The notes under the pieces are model-generated. The model saw only the letters and a program-made list of their open reading frames with translations. It was not told the origin of the DNA and made no database searches. A program made the position numbers and the translations under genes. Shown here piece after piece: positions 1 through 10,318 of a DNA stretch of 64,000 bases (position 1 is its first letter; every line of letters begins with the position of its first letter). Source of the stretch: Rhizophagus irregularis (lineage: Eukaryota > Glomeromycota > Glomeromycetes > Glomerales > Glomeraceae); the NCBI RefSeq assembly GCF_026210795.1, contig NC_089452.1, positions 496,001-560,000 of the forward strand. The letters run 5' to 3'.

Positions 1-540
1 TTATAGGCAAGATATGAGTAATGTAGTTTTATATCTAATAGAACTTTTTTTCATTAAAAACTAGCATTGTTTTATTTATTTTTTCTTTTTTTCAAAAAAA
101 AAAAGGGCCAATATTTTTGCTAATTAAAATTTCTCTACTACATTCAACTCTTTTTTATTAGATATAGACTTAGACTGAGGCAATAACAAGGGAAAACCCT
201 GTAAGTTATTACCGTATAAAGATGGTAAGCATAAGCCCAACCCCGGAGTCGCCCTACCTGTTATTAAAAATTCCGAGGCGTCGTCTGAATTCTTTTATAG
301 GTCTTTGGCCAATGTTTCACTATTTTTATTTTTATTTTTATTTTTACTTATGAAAGGCAGATACATCTGTAAGATGCGAAAACAGTATGAATTTATAAAA
401 GACATATGTGAATATAGGTCTATACTAAATGTACAAAATCTAACCGGCGGACCCGCCCTTCGTTAGAACGAGCTGACTAATGGAACATAGTCGCCATAGC
501 AGTGAACGAACAGAGGGAAATTAAAAGCTAAAGTAAAAAT
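1..540. other. AT-rich intergenic sequence with a short dispersed repeat
   Basis: No open frame of note. Positions 341-410 (T-rich tract, then GAAAGGCAGATACAT and a purine-rich tail) recur in diverged form at 35111-35170, so this is a dispersed repeat, possibly SINE-like. A locally GC-richer patch at 230-275 and 440-500 is not recognised. No tRNA or polymerase III box could be confirmed by eye. Confidence 0.5.
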
Positions 541-1630
541 AAGGGAGATTAAAAGAAGAAAGAGCCAAGGAAAGGGAGGTTGCGCGAATGTTTACTACAG
601 TCGACTCTAACGAATCAGCCAATTAAATTCAAGGAGAATTAAAAGAAGGAAAGGGAAGTTGCGCGAATGTTTACTACAGTCGACTCTAACGAATCAGCCA
701 ATTAAATTCAAGGAGAATTAAAAGAAGGAAAGGGAAGTTGCTCGAATGTTTACTACAGTCGACTCTAACGAATCAGCCAATTAAATTCAAGGGGAATTAA
801 AAGAAGAAAGAGCTAAGGAAAGGGAGGTTGCGCGAATGTTTACTACAGTCGACTCTAACGAATCAGCCAATTAAATTCAAGGAGAATTAAAAGAAGGAAA
901 GGGAGGTTGCGCGAATGTTTACTACAGTCGACTCTAACGAATCAGCCAATTAAATTCAAGGAGAATTAAAAGAAGGAAAGGGAAGTTGCTCGAATGTTTA
1001 CTACAGTCGACTCTAACGAATCAGCCAATTAAATTCAAGGGGAATTAAAAGAAGAAAGAGCTAAGGAAAGGGAGGTTGCGCGAATGTTTACTACAGTCGA
1101 CTCTAACGAATCAGCCAATTAAATTCAAGGGGAATTAAAAGAAGGAAAGGGAGGTTGCGCGAATGTTTACTACAGTCGACTCTAACGAATCAGCCAATTA
1201 AATTCAAGGGGAATTAAAAGAAGGAAAGGGAGGTTGTACTACAGTCGACTCTAACGAATCAGCCAATTAAATTCAAGGGGAATTAAAAGAAGGAAAGGGA
1301 GGTTGCGCGAATGTTTACTACAGTCGACTCTAACGAATCAGCCAATTAAATTCAAGGGGAATTTAAAGAAGAAAGAGCCAAAGAAAGGGAGGTTGCCCGA
1401 ATGTTTACTACAGTCGACTCTCGACTTTATAACAAAATTTTCTCAACACGTGACATTATACCAATCAATATCTCTTGTTATAACGAATCAGCCAATTAAA
1501 TTCAAGAGAATTAAAAGAAGAAAGAGCCAAGGAAAGGGAGGTTGCCCGAATGTTTACTACAGTCGACTCTCGACTTTATAACGAATTTTCCCAACAAGTG
1601 ACATTATATCAATCAAATAAATTCTTTTAA
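541..1630 (+). repeat. Minisatellite of 79/90-bp units carrying a coding-like segment
   Basis: About twelve tandem units share TTTACTACAGTCGACTCTAA. Measured spacings between equivalent positions (581, 660, 739, 829, 908, 987, 1077, 1156, 1304, 1394, 1543) are mostly 79 bp. They become 90 bp where an 11-bp insert (AAGAGCYAAGG) is present, with a repeating 79-79-90 order. One unit near 1236 lacks part of the core. In one frame the unit reads KEREVARMFTTVDSNESAN then stop. The two last units instead continue as TTVDSRLYN, and the final one stays open to a stop at 1628-1630. The array therefore looks like an amplified, truncated 3' coding exon; the parent gene is not recognised. Confidence 0.9.
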
Positions 1631-3445
1631 TTCTTCGCTATAATCTTATAGCGAATTTGAGATGAAAACCGGAGGGTTCTTCATATCGAGAGCTGACTGT
1701 ATTACGTTAGTATCACATTTACTTGAAGAATCACGAAAATTTTTATTATTAGACAAATTTAAATATGGCAACCATCAAAAAAACAATACGATAAATTACA
1801 AAAAGCAAATTTATTCAGATATTGGAAATTACTAAATATTAAAGGGAGGATAAAGGGAGGAAGTTGAAAATGTTGTATGATATTTTGATTATATATCATA
1901 TGACCTTTCATTAATTTTAAGATAATCAATTCCTGGTTTAAAAATTTATAATGTGAACAACCTAGCAATAAAAAGATGTGAACACATTCATGCAATAAAT
2001 AATATGAAAGAAATCGTTTAAATACAGTACTTGCAGCTTCTGCATAGTAATCTATAACATAATAAAATGAAAGAATCATTAGAAGTTCCTCCAACTTCGC
2101 GAGATTAAGAAATACCAAATATCTCAAAAAAAATTTAGTGCCGTATTATTCAAATAGAGCGTTTATGTTTAGCAATTTATTACCAAACCCTCCATTATTT
2201 ATGTTAATGATGAAAAAAGTAATAAAGGCATTTTACATATTTCGATTTTAGATACTTTATTTTGCCTAATAGATTGTGACCCTCAATTTAATTAATTGAC
2301 CTCAATTAAGAGGTATTTAAACATAAAAAAAAAAAGAATAAATATTTTGGTAATTTTAATATGTACTATTAAATTAAATGATATATTATGTTAAATACAG
2401 TAGCAAATGTTTGACGATGATAATAAGGATGATTACTAGTAAACTGAATCTTGACTGTTTTCATGATTTTATTTTATAATTGTCTCTTATTTGAAGTTTT
2501 GTTTTTTTTTGTCTTTATTATTGTTTGTTTAACGTACCTCACCCACTCTATTTTTTAAAAAATCTAAATTTTTTGATAAACATATAATAACAATATATGT
2601 TTAAAATTTAACTCTAAATTTAAATTACGGTTTTCTGGATTTTTCTGACATTTCCCGAATTTTCCCAAAATTTCCAAAGTTTATTTTCATTTAATTTGTT
2701 TAATGAAAACCTTTCAAACTTTTTCAAACAATCAAGTTGGAACGGCCGTAAGATTGTTTCATGTACAGTACACACGGTCATACATAATCAGTATAACCAT
2801 GAGTCATCTAGTGGGAAAAAAAGAATTCCAATTTAATAATGATTTTAGTAGTGATCTAAATATCTATTTCGCACGCGTAAAGTTTAAAATCATTTTTCAT
2901 TCATCCGGAGTTATCCCTTTTCCCCCAACTTTTCTGTTCTCCTTACCTAATTGATATGTGAGTATACTATAATATACATATATGCAATCTGGGATGCATT
3001 ATAGTTTATTAAATCAAATAAATGAATGTAACCCTTTTTTTTATATTCGTTGTTGTGAAAATTTTCCGATAAAATTTGTTGTGGCTTGCTGCCCACAAAT
3101 CTAGAAACGAATATCTGCAAACCGTGGTCAAATGTTAAAAAAAAACTGGCAAGAGTCGTACGATGCAAACAATATAAAAAATTTTATTGGCATAAGAAAA
3201 GGTATTGTTTGCTAAAATAATCCTTATTAAAAAAAAAAAATTATCTGATAAATGATGAAAAACTCCAACATATGATCAATTTTTTAGCCTTACAATATTG
3301 TATAACAAATAGTTAATGTAATCATAAACAAAAATAATTTCAAATCTGCGATTATCCAATACTAATTTAGAAACAAATCTTTTCGTGATAGCAAAACCTC
3401 CGTCATTCTATCACTTCTGCTACTACTTGGAGCACATCGTTACTC
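1631..3445. other. AT-rich intergenic region, no supported gene
   Basis: Homopolymer-rich sequence between the minisatellite and the cysteine-rich peptide cluster. A 122-codon frame on the minus strand (1759-2127) and an 83-codon frame on the plus strand (2703-2954) exist. Neither has recognisable domains or a second copy, so neither is called as a gene. Confidence 0.5.
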
Positions 3446-3457
3446 TAGCTTTAATAA

Positions 3458-3465
3458 TATATAAA
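3458..3465 (+). promoter_or_regulatory. TATA box candidate, cysteine-rich peptide gene 1
   Basis: TATATAAA lies 224 bp before the start codon, at the head of a block (to about 3545) that is also present before gene 2 and contains GTTCCAGTAATTATG-like sequence. A second TATATAAATA at 3591-3600, 82 bp before the ATG, is an alternative. Confidence 0.35.
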
Positions 3466-3681
3466 TGGCAAAAAGGCAAAAATTTAATAGGCGTTCCAGT
3501 AATTATGTGTTCTTACAATATGTAACTCAATGAATTCATTATTTTCTAAATGATTAGTTTAAATATAGTAATGATTTTTTTTTAAAACAATATATAAATA
3601 CAAAAATTATTTTATATTCAATAAATTGACAAGATAATAAACAAATATTTCGATTTCATATTTTACGAAAAATTTCAAACC

Positions 3682-4075
3682 ATGAAAAATTTTAATTTTA
3701 TCTTAATTCTTGCTCTTAGCATTTTGATATTCGGTAATTTCTCCTCCGCTATTAATCGTTTAAAATGGAAAAGAGCCGTTTGCACTGACATTACTCAAAA
3801 AAATTGCGGTAATAGTTAATTTTTATTTGTTGCAGTGACTATTGTTACTAACTCGTTGTTTAATAGGTGGTACTTGTTGTGGTCCAGCCGAATCTTGCTG
3901 TGGTAGTACTCTTTGTTGTGGTCCAGCCGATTCTTGCTGTGGTGGTACTCTTTGTTGTGGTCCAGCCGATTCTTGCTGTGGTGGTACTCTTTGCTGTGGT
4001 CCGACCGAAACGTGCTGCGGTAGTACCTGCTGTTCACTGTTTCAAACGTGTAGTACTGGTAATATATGTCAATGA
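3682..4075 (+). CDS. Secreted cysteine-rich repeat peptide, Kex2-type precursor (gene 1)
   Basis: Two exons (3682-3808, 3867-4075) separated by a 58-bp GT..AG intron, joining in phase 1 to give 111 residues. Residues 1-23 form a signal peptide (MKN, then a Leu/Ile core, ending FSSA). Residues 27-31 are LKWKR, a dibasic Kex2-type cleavage site. The remaining 80 residues hold 22 cysteines, almost all as CC pairs alternately spaced by five and four residues, with the unit CCGPADSCCGGTL repeated nearly exactly. The product is probably secreted and heavily disulphide-bonded. The CC spacing recalls granulin-type or metal-binding cysteine stacks, but no family is recognised. An effector, antimicrobial, metal-binding or wall role is inference. 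The start is fixed by the signal peptide and by agreement with gene 2. Without splicing, exon 1 ends at a stop inside the intron. Confidence 0.85.
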
Positions 4076-4471
4076 GTTTATTTTATTGGCATAGCAAATG
4101 GTAAATTTACGATATTATTATCGCAGTACATACTTCATAATCTCTGATTAATTTTTTAGTCAAAAATAATAATGTATTTATTAAAGGCATTCAAGTTGTG
4201 CCTGACATTAATTTATGTTTTCACATAATCTTTTTTTAATAGCCAAGCCTCCGTCATTTCCATCATTTCTTGTTATTCTCCCAAATTTTCAAAATAGCCA
4301 TCTAATACCATCGAACACATGGGATATGTAATAATATAATAGAACCATTGTAATGATATTTATAGCATACCAGATACTATTTTTAGTATTGATTAGTGCA
4401 GCATAACGATTATCTTTTAATAAGTCGTTCATTACAATATTTGAGATTATCAATTGTTTCACGCTATCTTC

Positions 4472-4479
4472 TATATAAA
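4472..4479 (+). promoter_or_regulatory. TATA box candidate, cysteine-rich peptide gene 2
   Basis: TATATAAA lies 247 bp before the start codon, in the same position relative to a GTTCCAG.AGTAATTATG block as in gene 1. The upstream regions of the two genes are clearly related, so they were duplicated together. Confidence 0.4.
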
Positions 4480-4718
4480 GATAAATTTAAAATTAATTTT
4501 AGTGTTCCAGAAGTAATTATGAAAATTCATCCTTATCGCATCACATGTTCATCCTATATCGTACAAAAATAAACAAATATAAGACCTCAATGAATTGAAT
4601 GAATGATTCAAAAATAGTAATGAATTTAAACGCATTAAAATCAAAATATATCGACTATTGTAGAATATTTACTGATAAAATAAATGAATATTTTTTAATT
4701 TCAAAATTTTTCAAAATC

Positions 4719-5085
4719 ATGAAAAATTCTAATTCTATCTTAATTCTTGTTCTTGGCGTTTTGATAATTGGTAATTTCTCCTCTGCTGCTAATAATCGTT
4801 TAAAATGGAGAAGAGCCGTTTGCGATGGATTTACTCAAAATTGTGGTAATAGTTGTTCAGTAATTTTTATATGTTGCAGTAACTTTTGTTATAATAATGA
4901 TGCTAAATTGTTGTTTAATAGGTACCATTTGTTGTGGTATGGGCCAAACTTGTTGCGATACTACTTGTTGTGGTCCAACAGAAGAATGCTGTGGCAGCGT
5001 TTGCTGTGGTTCGACCGAAACTTGCTGCGGCGGCATATGCTGTTCAATGTTCCAAGAGTGCGGTCCTAAATTTATATGTCAATGA
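4719..5085 (+). CDS. Secreted cysteine-rich repeat peptide, Kex2-type precursor (gene 2)
   Basis: Tandem paralogue of gene 1. Exons 4719-4845 (127 bp, the same length as in gene 1) and 4922-5085 flank a 76-bp GT..AG intron and give 96 residues. The signal peptide spans residues 1-23, a dibasic RR sits at 31-32 after NRLKW, and the 64-residue mature part has 18 cysteines in the same CC-x5-CC-x3/4-CC pattern, ending CGPKFICQ. The repeat is less regular than in gene 1. An in-frame ATG at 4599 would add 40 residues before the signal peptide. It is rejected because gene 1 has no such extension and the signal peptide would be buried. Reading through the intron gives a long frame that loses all the cysteine pairs, so splicing is needed. 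Confidence 0.85.
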
Positions 5086-5288
5086 AAGTTTTTTATTAGA
5101 TTTGAAACGAAATCTGTGATGAATATATTATGTGTATTATGTATGCAATACAAATTGAATTAATATATCGTAGTAATGAATTGCCGTATTTCATAAATAC
5201 GTGTGTAATTTTTAATCAAAAGTGAATGTGTTTAGAAATAAAGAAATATTTTTTTATGGGGTTTTTATCACTATGATAAATCGCGTCA

Positions 5289-5362
5289 GGTAATTTCGAA
5301 ACTTGCTATGGTAATCAATGCTGTTCAGGCATATAAACCCGCGGTCCTACAATCCGTGTTAA
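5289..5362 (+). pseudogene. Decayed third copy of the cysteine-rich peptide gene (3' exon only)
   Basis: The stretch reads GNFETCYGNQCCSG, a stop, then RGPTIRV. This aligns with the end of gene 2 (STETCCGGICC ... CGPKFIC) and keeps the CC pair and the following GGTCCTA bases. The first exon, signal peptide and Kex2 site are absent and a stop interrupts the frame. It shows that the cluster once had at least three members. Confidence 0.7.
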
Positions 5363-5492
5363 AATGCAGTTTATTATTTTAATTATAGGTATAATGGCGG
5401 AATATTGTGGTTTAAATTACAGTATATGATTTTACACAACTAATAAATTTTCGTTTTTTAAATTCATCACGATTAGTAGTATTACAGAAGTT

Positions 5493-5622
5493 GAATCAGT
5501 ATGTGTTTTATGATGATATAGTAATGTACTGTGAGAGCATATCGGAAAAATAAAAATAAGCCTAATACTACACTTTTAAAATTTTCGTCCTTTACAGACT
5601 CTTAGTATCAATCAATGGTCAA
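5493..5622 (+). repeat. Dispersed repeat copy, also at 20557-20685
   Basis: GAATCAGTATGTGTTTTATG and the following about 110 bp (including CTAATACTACRCTTTT and a TATC..TCAATGG-like end) recur near 20.6 kb with indels. No coding capacity is seen. The rest of 5623-6350 is AT-rich with no gene seen. Confidence 0.7.
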
Positions 5623-6354
5623 ATATAGTATTAAATCTATTATTTTTCTATAACTCTGATTCTTTTTTGACATTTTAATTCCAATTTCGGCAGGAATACT
5701 CTAAATTATTATCTCTTTATGTACTTTATGTATAGCTTGAAATAATAAAAAACACATTCCAGAACTACTTCCACTACGGAAATAAACAGAAAATAAACAA
5801 CTGAATTTGAAAGATTTAAAGGAACTTTATATTGGAGAAACTTTTAGTGTTTTAACAATTTGGTATAGTAACTAACTGTACAAGATTAAGAGATTTTAGT
5901 TGCTGGATTCATAATCATGACGAGAAATATTTGACATATCATGAGATCATGAGCAAGCTCATATCAGAAATTCGATATTATGGCTTTTTCGAAAGAAATA
6001 AAATATTACGGTCGGCAATTACGGCACATGATCGAAATAATTATACATTTATATCATTATGTATGCGCAGGTTTAAGCACTACATTATTGTTTTTATGGC
6101 AATTTAGTGCCAAGATGTGACGTAAATGGAAGGTAGTATGTAGATCAAATTTACACATCAATCAGTATAATATATACGTGAAGCTTTAATAATTCCAAAA
6201 GCGCTTTTTAATTAACGTCTTAAAAAAAATTTGTTAATAATTAATAAAAAAGCTTTGTCACAATGTCCTGATGTTATATTATTACTAAATAATTAATTTT
6301 TTTTTACGTTTCTTATTATTTAATTCTCAAATAGTTTAAGGAGACTCCTTTCCC

Positions 6355-6520
6355 TGTAAAAAAAGTCGATCCGTTTTTTATATTCCGTCTTTTTTCCGTA
6401 AAAGGCTCATATTTCAGCCTTATATCACGGAATTTATCGGATCATTTACATTTTCCGTGAATGGATCCGGCGAAAGGCTCATTTTTACGGAGTTTTTAGA
6501 TAAAATTTTTTATAGAGCTT
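6355..6520. mobile_element. Small non-autonomous element, second copy at 15400-15575
   Basis: The sequence has AAAGGCTCATATTTC at one end, AAAGGCTCATTTTTACGG near the other, and TTATATCACGGAATTTATCG in the middle. It reappears in reverse complement at 15.4-15.6 kb. At the second site it interrupts a 2-kb repeat that is uninterrupted in its other two copies, which supports mobility. The outer ends (CCCTGTAAAAAA and its partner) resemble those of the element at 43021-43112. Confidence 0.6.
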
Positions 6521-6584
6521 TTAAAACAATATTTATTTTATAAAAAAAAACGAGATATCAGAATTCATTATTGCTCTTTGAAAC

Positions 6585-7075
6585 ACAGAAAATATTCTAA
6601 TTAAAATTCTTTAATTCTTTGTCAAAAGTATCTAAAGAAAAATACTATTCTAGAAATAGTAAAGCTCATGTTACAAGAACCTTTGATCAACATTAAATTA
6701 AAAAAATTGATCTTTAATGTTGATTACCAGAATATCCGTGAAAGAGAATTGCATTTTCATTAATTATGTGTAGCCAACAAAAGTTATTAACGGATATCCC
6801 CGATATCTTACAAATAGATCTTGCCTCTTTAAATATTATTCTTGTATTTTTTCTACTTTTCTTTACTTTTTTAAGAACATTCCTACCTTGTAATCAAAAA
6901 AAAAAATTGTTTAAAAATAATTTTATATTCAAAATAAAATAAATTGAAATTTCTACGGCGGATATTTCCGAAATTAAATTCCGATCGAAAAATCCGTTCT
7001 TTAAATTTTTTTTTTTAACCAATGAAAAAAACTCTCCCATTGACCAAATACATATTTCAAATAAAAAATATTTTT
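6585..7075 (+). repeat. Dispersed repeat, inverted partner at 52855-53470
   Basis: About 490 bp matches the reverse complement of 52855-53470 over most of its length. Shared landmarks are TTCTTTAATTCTTTGTCAAA, AGTTATTAACGGATATC, GCAAGATC-type and GATATTTCCGAAATT. There is no long open frame. The two copies lie 46 kb apart in opposite orientation. Confidence 0.75.
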
Positions 7076-7445
7076 AAGTTTTTTATTTACAACATAATTG
7101 AATAATAATAAAAAAAGTAAGATGTGATTGTGATATGTGATACTTGAGCACAATTACATCACTAATTGAGGGGAGAGGCTTTGAGAACAGCCTAAAACGG
7201 ATAATTTCTTTATTTATACATACATTATAAATATTTACGTTACTCAAAATGAAAATTTTAAATATTTCAAGTTCATCAATTTTTTTATTCATTCATAAAA
7301 AAATTTCTTTAAACACAAATAAAGAAAATCCGAATCAAAGTTCTATTTAAATGTATTTATTTGGAAAGAAAACAAAGGAAGGAATTTTGGGTATAACATC
7401 ATAAAGATTGATCTTTATTATACAAATTCAATAAAAAATTTTCTG

Positions 7446-7545
7446 GGGAAAATCATTCCAACAAATGATCATTTTTCTAGTTTTCATTCCAAACAAACTC
7501 CGATATGTGATCAATTTTCTAAAAATTTTTTTACAGGGAAAGATC
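7446..7545. mobile_element. Diverged copy of the CCCTATAAAAA small TIR element
   Basis: The reverse complement begins near CCCTGTAAAAAAATTTTT and contains AAAATTGATCACATATCGGAG and AAAATGATCATTTGTTGG. It parallels the 92-bp element at 43021-43112 along its length. It lies directly beside a Q-family gene fragment. Confidence 0.45.
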
Positions 7546-7599
7546 TGATAGTAATTATTGAAGTGTGTTTTAAAGGGAATATTAAAATTTACGGGAGGC

Positions 7600-7722
7600 C
7601 CAACGTTCTTTATGCAAACAATAACGAATATCTGTAGTATGTACAACGTCGGTAATTACTAAATCATCTGGCATATATTCCAACACTCCATTTGCAGCTC
7701 TAATTACCAGCCGGATGTTATG
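7600..7722 (-). pseudogene. Q-family exon fragment (truncated)
   Basis: On the minus strand this reads VIRAANGVLEYMPDDLV, then ITDVVHT. It matches the best Q-family copy at 51062-51217 (VIRAADGALEYMPDDLV) after loss of three codons. The following CTTGGGCCTCCCGTAAATTTT flank is also shared with the copies at 39.3 and 52.0 kb. The 5' half of the exon is missing. The function of the family is unknown. Confidence 0.65.
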
Positions 7723-7978
7723 CACACTTAATCCTTCAATTATATTAAAAAGAAATAGAATTGTTTATTTATAGACTTACAAGAAGCATTGAAATGAAAT
7801 CGAGCTTGTTTAAGTTTTACTAAACGCATGATAATCAATTTTTAAAAAACTATTAAATACATAAAAGTGACTATTTACTATATATATTTATTAGCAATGC
7901 CCCTCCTTATTTCTTTATAAAAGATTTTCTTTTTTAACTTTACCAGGTAATTTTAATATTCTTGTGTATTAAAAATAA

Positions 7979-8085
7979 GATTCAACAAGGAAAGCTCCCA
8001 TATTTACGACATATACAAGCTTATAATATTGCTCTTGGTTTTGTCTGGAATGATGGATACGTATCCAGTTTCGTAAGATTAAAAT
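7979..8085 (+). pseudogene. P-family gene fragment
   Basis: The plus strand reads GKLPYLRHIQAYNIALGF then VWNDGYV, matching minus-strand fragments at 9.25-9.35 kb (QYLRHIQAFNIALGFDC) and 39.13-39.22 kb. It is only about 30 codons long, without start or stop. Confidence 0.6.
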
Positions 8086-8213
8086 TCTTTTTTAAGTTCC
8101 TTAATTTTTCAAAAAATGAGATTGGTTTATGAAAGTCGATAATATACAAGATTGAATAAATAATTAAAAATAATTAAAATCCACAAGTATAATTCTATAT
8201 GATATTCAACGCC

Positions 8214-8411
8214 TTATCGGACTAAGTCATCTTTCATATATTCTAACGCTTCGTCTGCAGTTCTAATTACAAATTGTTTTCCAGTCGGAGGTTGAACTTT
8301 AATTGCAAAATAAATTATAGTATCGAATGTAATGGTATCGGCTACGGCTATCTTTCTTTTGAACACTTTAGTTTTTGAGCGAACTGTCACTGATTTAATA
8401 CCGAAGAGTCT
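8214..8411 (-). pseudogene. Q-family exon with extended 5' part
   Basis: The minus-strand frame reads RLFGIKSVTVRSKTKVFK, continues AVADTITFDTIIYFAIKVQ, PPTGKQFVIRTAD, ALEYMKDDLVR, then stops. Compared with the copy at 51062, the last ten codons (EVITGVEHT-like) are lost at a premature stop, although GVEY follows out of register. It preserves the upstream segment (SVTVRSK) that is also found in the degenerate copy at 56.8 kb, and so shows the fuller ancestral exon. No catalytic motif is recognised. Confidence 0.6.
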
Positions 8412-8599
8412 ATAATTTAATAAGGAAAAAAAAAAAAATTTTATTAACATAACATTTCTCCGATCTGCATGTAATTTTAATTGTTCGTCCCCTATGTATT
8501 ATTTACTCACAATACAGCAGACCAAGTGATCTACGATTGGGAGATGGTATGGTGGATGACTTGCTGGACATATGGGTTCAGATTAAAACGTCTTTAAAA

Positions 8600-8790
8600 C
8601 GTACTAATATGTAGTTCATTGAAACGACCAAAATCGATTGAAAGCGGCCACATCTATTAAACTATAATGATAGGATTCTTCACTTGTTCCAATTCATAAT
8701 GAAGTTTCGAAGTATCTATATGACCCCAAGAATTTGGAATGTTTAAAGAGGAGACATTGGAATATAATTGACGAAGATTTTGTATTGGTT
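8600..8790 (-). pseudogene. P-family 3' fragment
   Basis: On the minus strand DTSKLHYELEQVKNP matches TSKLHYRFGTSDES in the better copy at 20793-20978, and flanking DNA (AAAGCGGCCA, AAACTATAATGATAGGATTC) is shared between them. Frameshifts and stops are present. 8791-9140 holds no further recognised gene. Confidence 0.5.
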
Positions 8791-9149
8791 CGAGAGTTTA
8801 GGTTATCTAGAAAAAATTTTTGCGATCTGTTCTAGAATTACGAAGGGAATAACCGTAGCATTGAAGCAAGCTATGGATATTGATTTTGAATTCCCCATTT
8901 TCCAAACATCAGATAAATGTCGATTTGATGATTCATTTGTTTAAAAAAAGATCGTTACGAAGAAAGGAATATATATATATATATGTATAATACGACAATA
9001 ATTTCGTGTACGCGTTATTAAAAAAAATATTTACGTTAAGTGACAAATCTTCGTCGATAGGGTCATCATAGCCGCTCATTTTCATCGATGGTAATTAATA
9101 AATTCATCGTGCTAAGATCATTATTAGAACTTGTAATAAAATTATTATC

Positions 9150-9570
9150 TAAACTTGCGTTGTAATTGTTGAGAAATTACAGAATTTACTAAAGTGGGTT
9201 GTTGTTGACTTGTTGTTGACAAATGTTTTAAGTCTTTTTTAATTATGAGACCAAATACATGACCATTCCAGCAGTCAAAGCCAAGAGCAATATTAAATGC
9301 TTGTATATGTCGTAAATATTGTTAAAGGGAACCGGGTTTATAAGAGCTTTCCTTTTTGAATCAATATATTTTTGTAAAGTTTATTTTGTTATAAGAAAAT
9401 AATTTATTGATTCGCCAGGATGCAGGCTTTTTATGACGTTTATAATCGACCATTGATAATGATTTGTCACTCTTAGGAGACAAGTTTTCGATGTCATCTT
9501 CACCTCAGGATGATGGATTTTGATGTTGCGAAATAGGTGAAGCGGATTTGTGCTCACGAATTGGTGGCAT
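9150..9570 (-). pseudogene. P-family gene, decayed copy with start codon
   Basis: From an ATG at 9568-9570 the minus strand reads MPPIREHKSASPISQH then QNPSS, a stop, GEDDIENLSPKSDKSLSM, VDYKRHKKPASWRINKLFSYN, and after frame changes QYLRHIQAFNIALGFDC and GLIIKKDLKHLSTTSQQQ. It is the longest representative of this family here, extending past the region kept at 20.8-21.3 kb, but it has at least two stops and frameshifts. The N-terminal half is Ser/Asp/Lys-rich and probably disordered. No domain is recognised. Confidence 0.6.
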
Positions 9571-10127
9571 ATTAAAAAAAAAAAGAAAGAAAAAGAATGA
9601 ATAATGAGAATTTCTTAAAATCATGGTTGATTTTATAATAAAATCAACCATGATTTATATATAATTTGATTGATACACATATATATTTTTATACTACTTG
9701 TTATTACTGCATTTTTTTTTACATAACATCTTATATATTTAGAACGAATATGTTAAAACCTTTTATCCCAAATATGGTTGAACAAAGTATTAAATAAAAT
9801 AAAATAATAATAGAAAAAAAACAAATCACCTTACAATAAAAAAATTATTACATTGCCGAATTTATGTGATGTGATAAGGAATTTCTGGTCACAATTACAA
9901 AGCTTCTTTGGTATAAAATGTCATTATCCACAGTAGAAGTAAAATTAAAAAAATATAAATACAAATAAAAAAAATATAAAAAAAATTCAACAACAATTTT
10001 TAAAATACAAAGAGATACAGATATATATACTGTAATTAATTATTTTATAATTTTTATTGTACGACCTTATTTAGCATATTTGTACGTATTATAAAACAAC
10101 TAACTACATAGATTTATAAAATATATA
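9571..10127. other. Repeat-derived AT-rich spacer
   Basis: This is the 5' flank of the P-family copy (AAAAAGAATGAATAATGAGAA..TTTGATTGATACACA..). The same flank is conserved at 13150-13440 and in part at 21330-21780. The motif ATTGTACGACCTTAT (10056-10070) is one of several copies of a recurring AAGGTCGTACAATAAAAT element. Confidence 0.5.
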
Positions 10128-10129
10128 TA

Positions 10130-10265
10130 CCGTATTTTGCGGTAAGTAAGCACCCCCCGAAAGTAAGCACCCCTGGCCAGAATTATGGCGATTTTGGCCA
10201 AAATTATGAGGATCTTGGCCGGCATCAAGTGCAAAAATGGGGTGCTTATATACCGCAAAATACGG
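10130..10265. mobile_element. 136-bp MITE with long TIRs and TA flanks
   Basis: The left end CCGTATTTTGCGGTAAGTAA and the right end (reverse complement CCGTATTTTGCGGTATATAA) continue into GCACCCC, giving imperfect TIRs of about 28 bp. TA dinucleotides flank both sides (10128-10129 and 10266-10267), as expected for a Tc1/mariner/pogo-type target duplication. The interior carries two GGCCAAAATTATG-like repeats. There is no coding capacity, so it needs a transposase supplied in trans. Confidence 0.8.
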
Positions 10266-10318
10266 TATTATATTAGTATATACAAATTACTTATTTTAAA
10301 ATAAAATTCTTTTTTTTG

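Noticed and set aside
160-300. Possible tRNA or tRNA-derived SINE head in the GC-richer patch
   Set aside because: No cloverleaf or intact B-box (GGTTCGANTCC) could be found by eye.
1759-2127. 122-codon minus-strand ORF
   Set aside because: Phe/Leu/Tyr/His-rich, no second copy or motif; could contain an exon but nothing supports it.
2703-2954. 83-codon plus-strand ORF
   Set aside because: Composition of random AT-rich sequence, no motif.
3816-4037. 73-codon minus-strand frame with HSKNRLDHNKEY repeats, and a Val-rich plus-strand frame at 3867-4094
   Set aside because: Both are alternative-frame readings of the cysteine-rich repeat in gene 1; the spliced frame explains the repeat and has a signal peptide.
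4599-5069. 156-codon frame including gene 2's first exon
   Set aside because: It reads through the 76-bp intron, loses the cysteine pattern and adds a long extension before the signal peptide.
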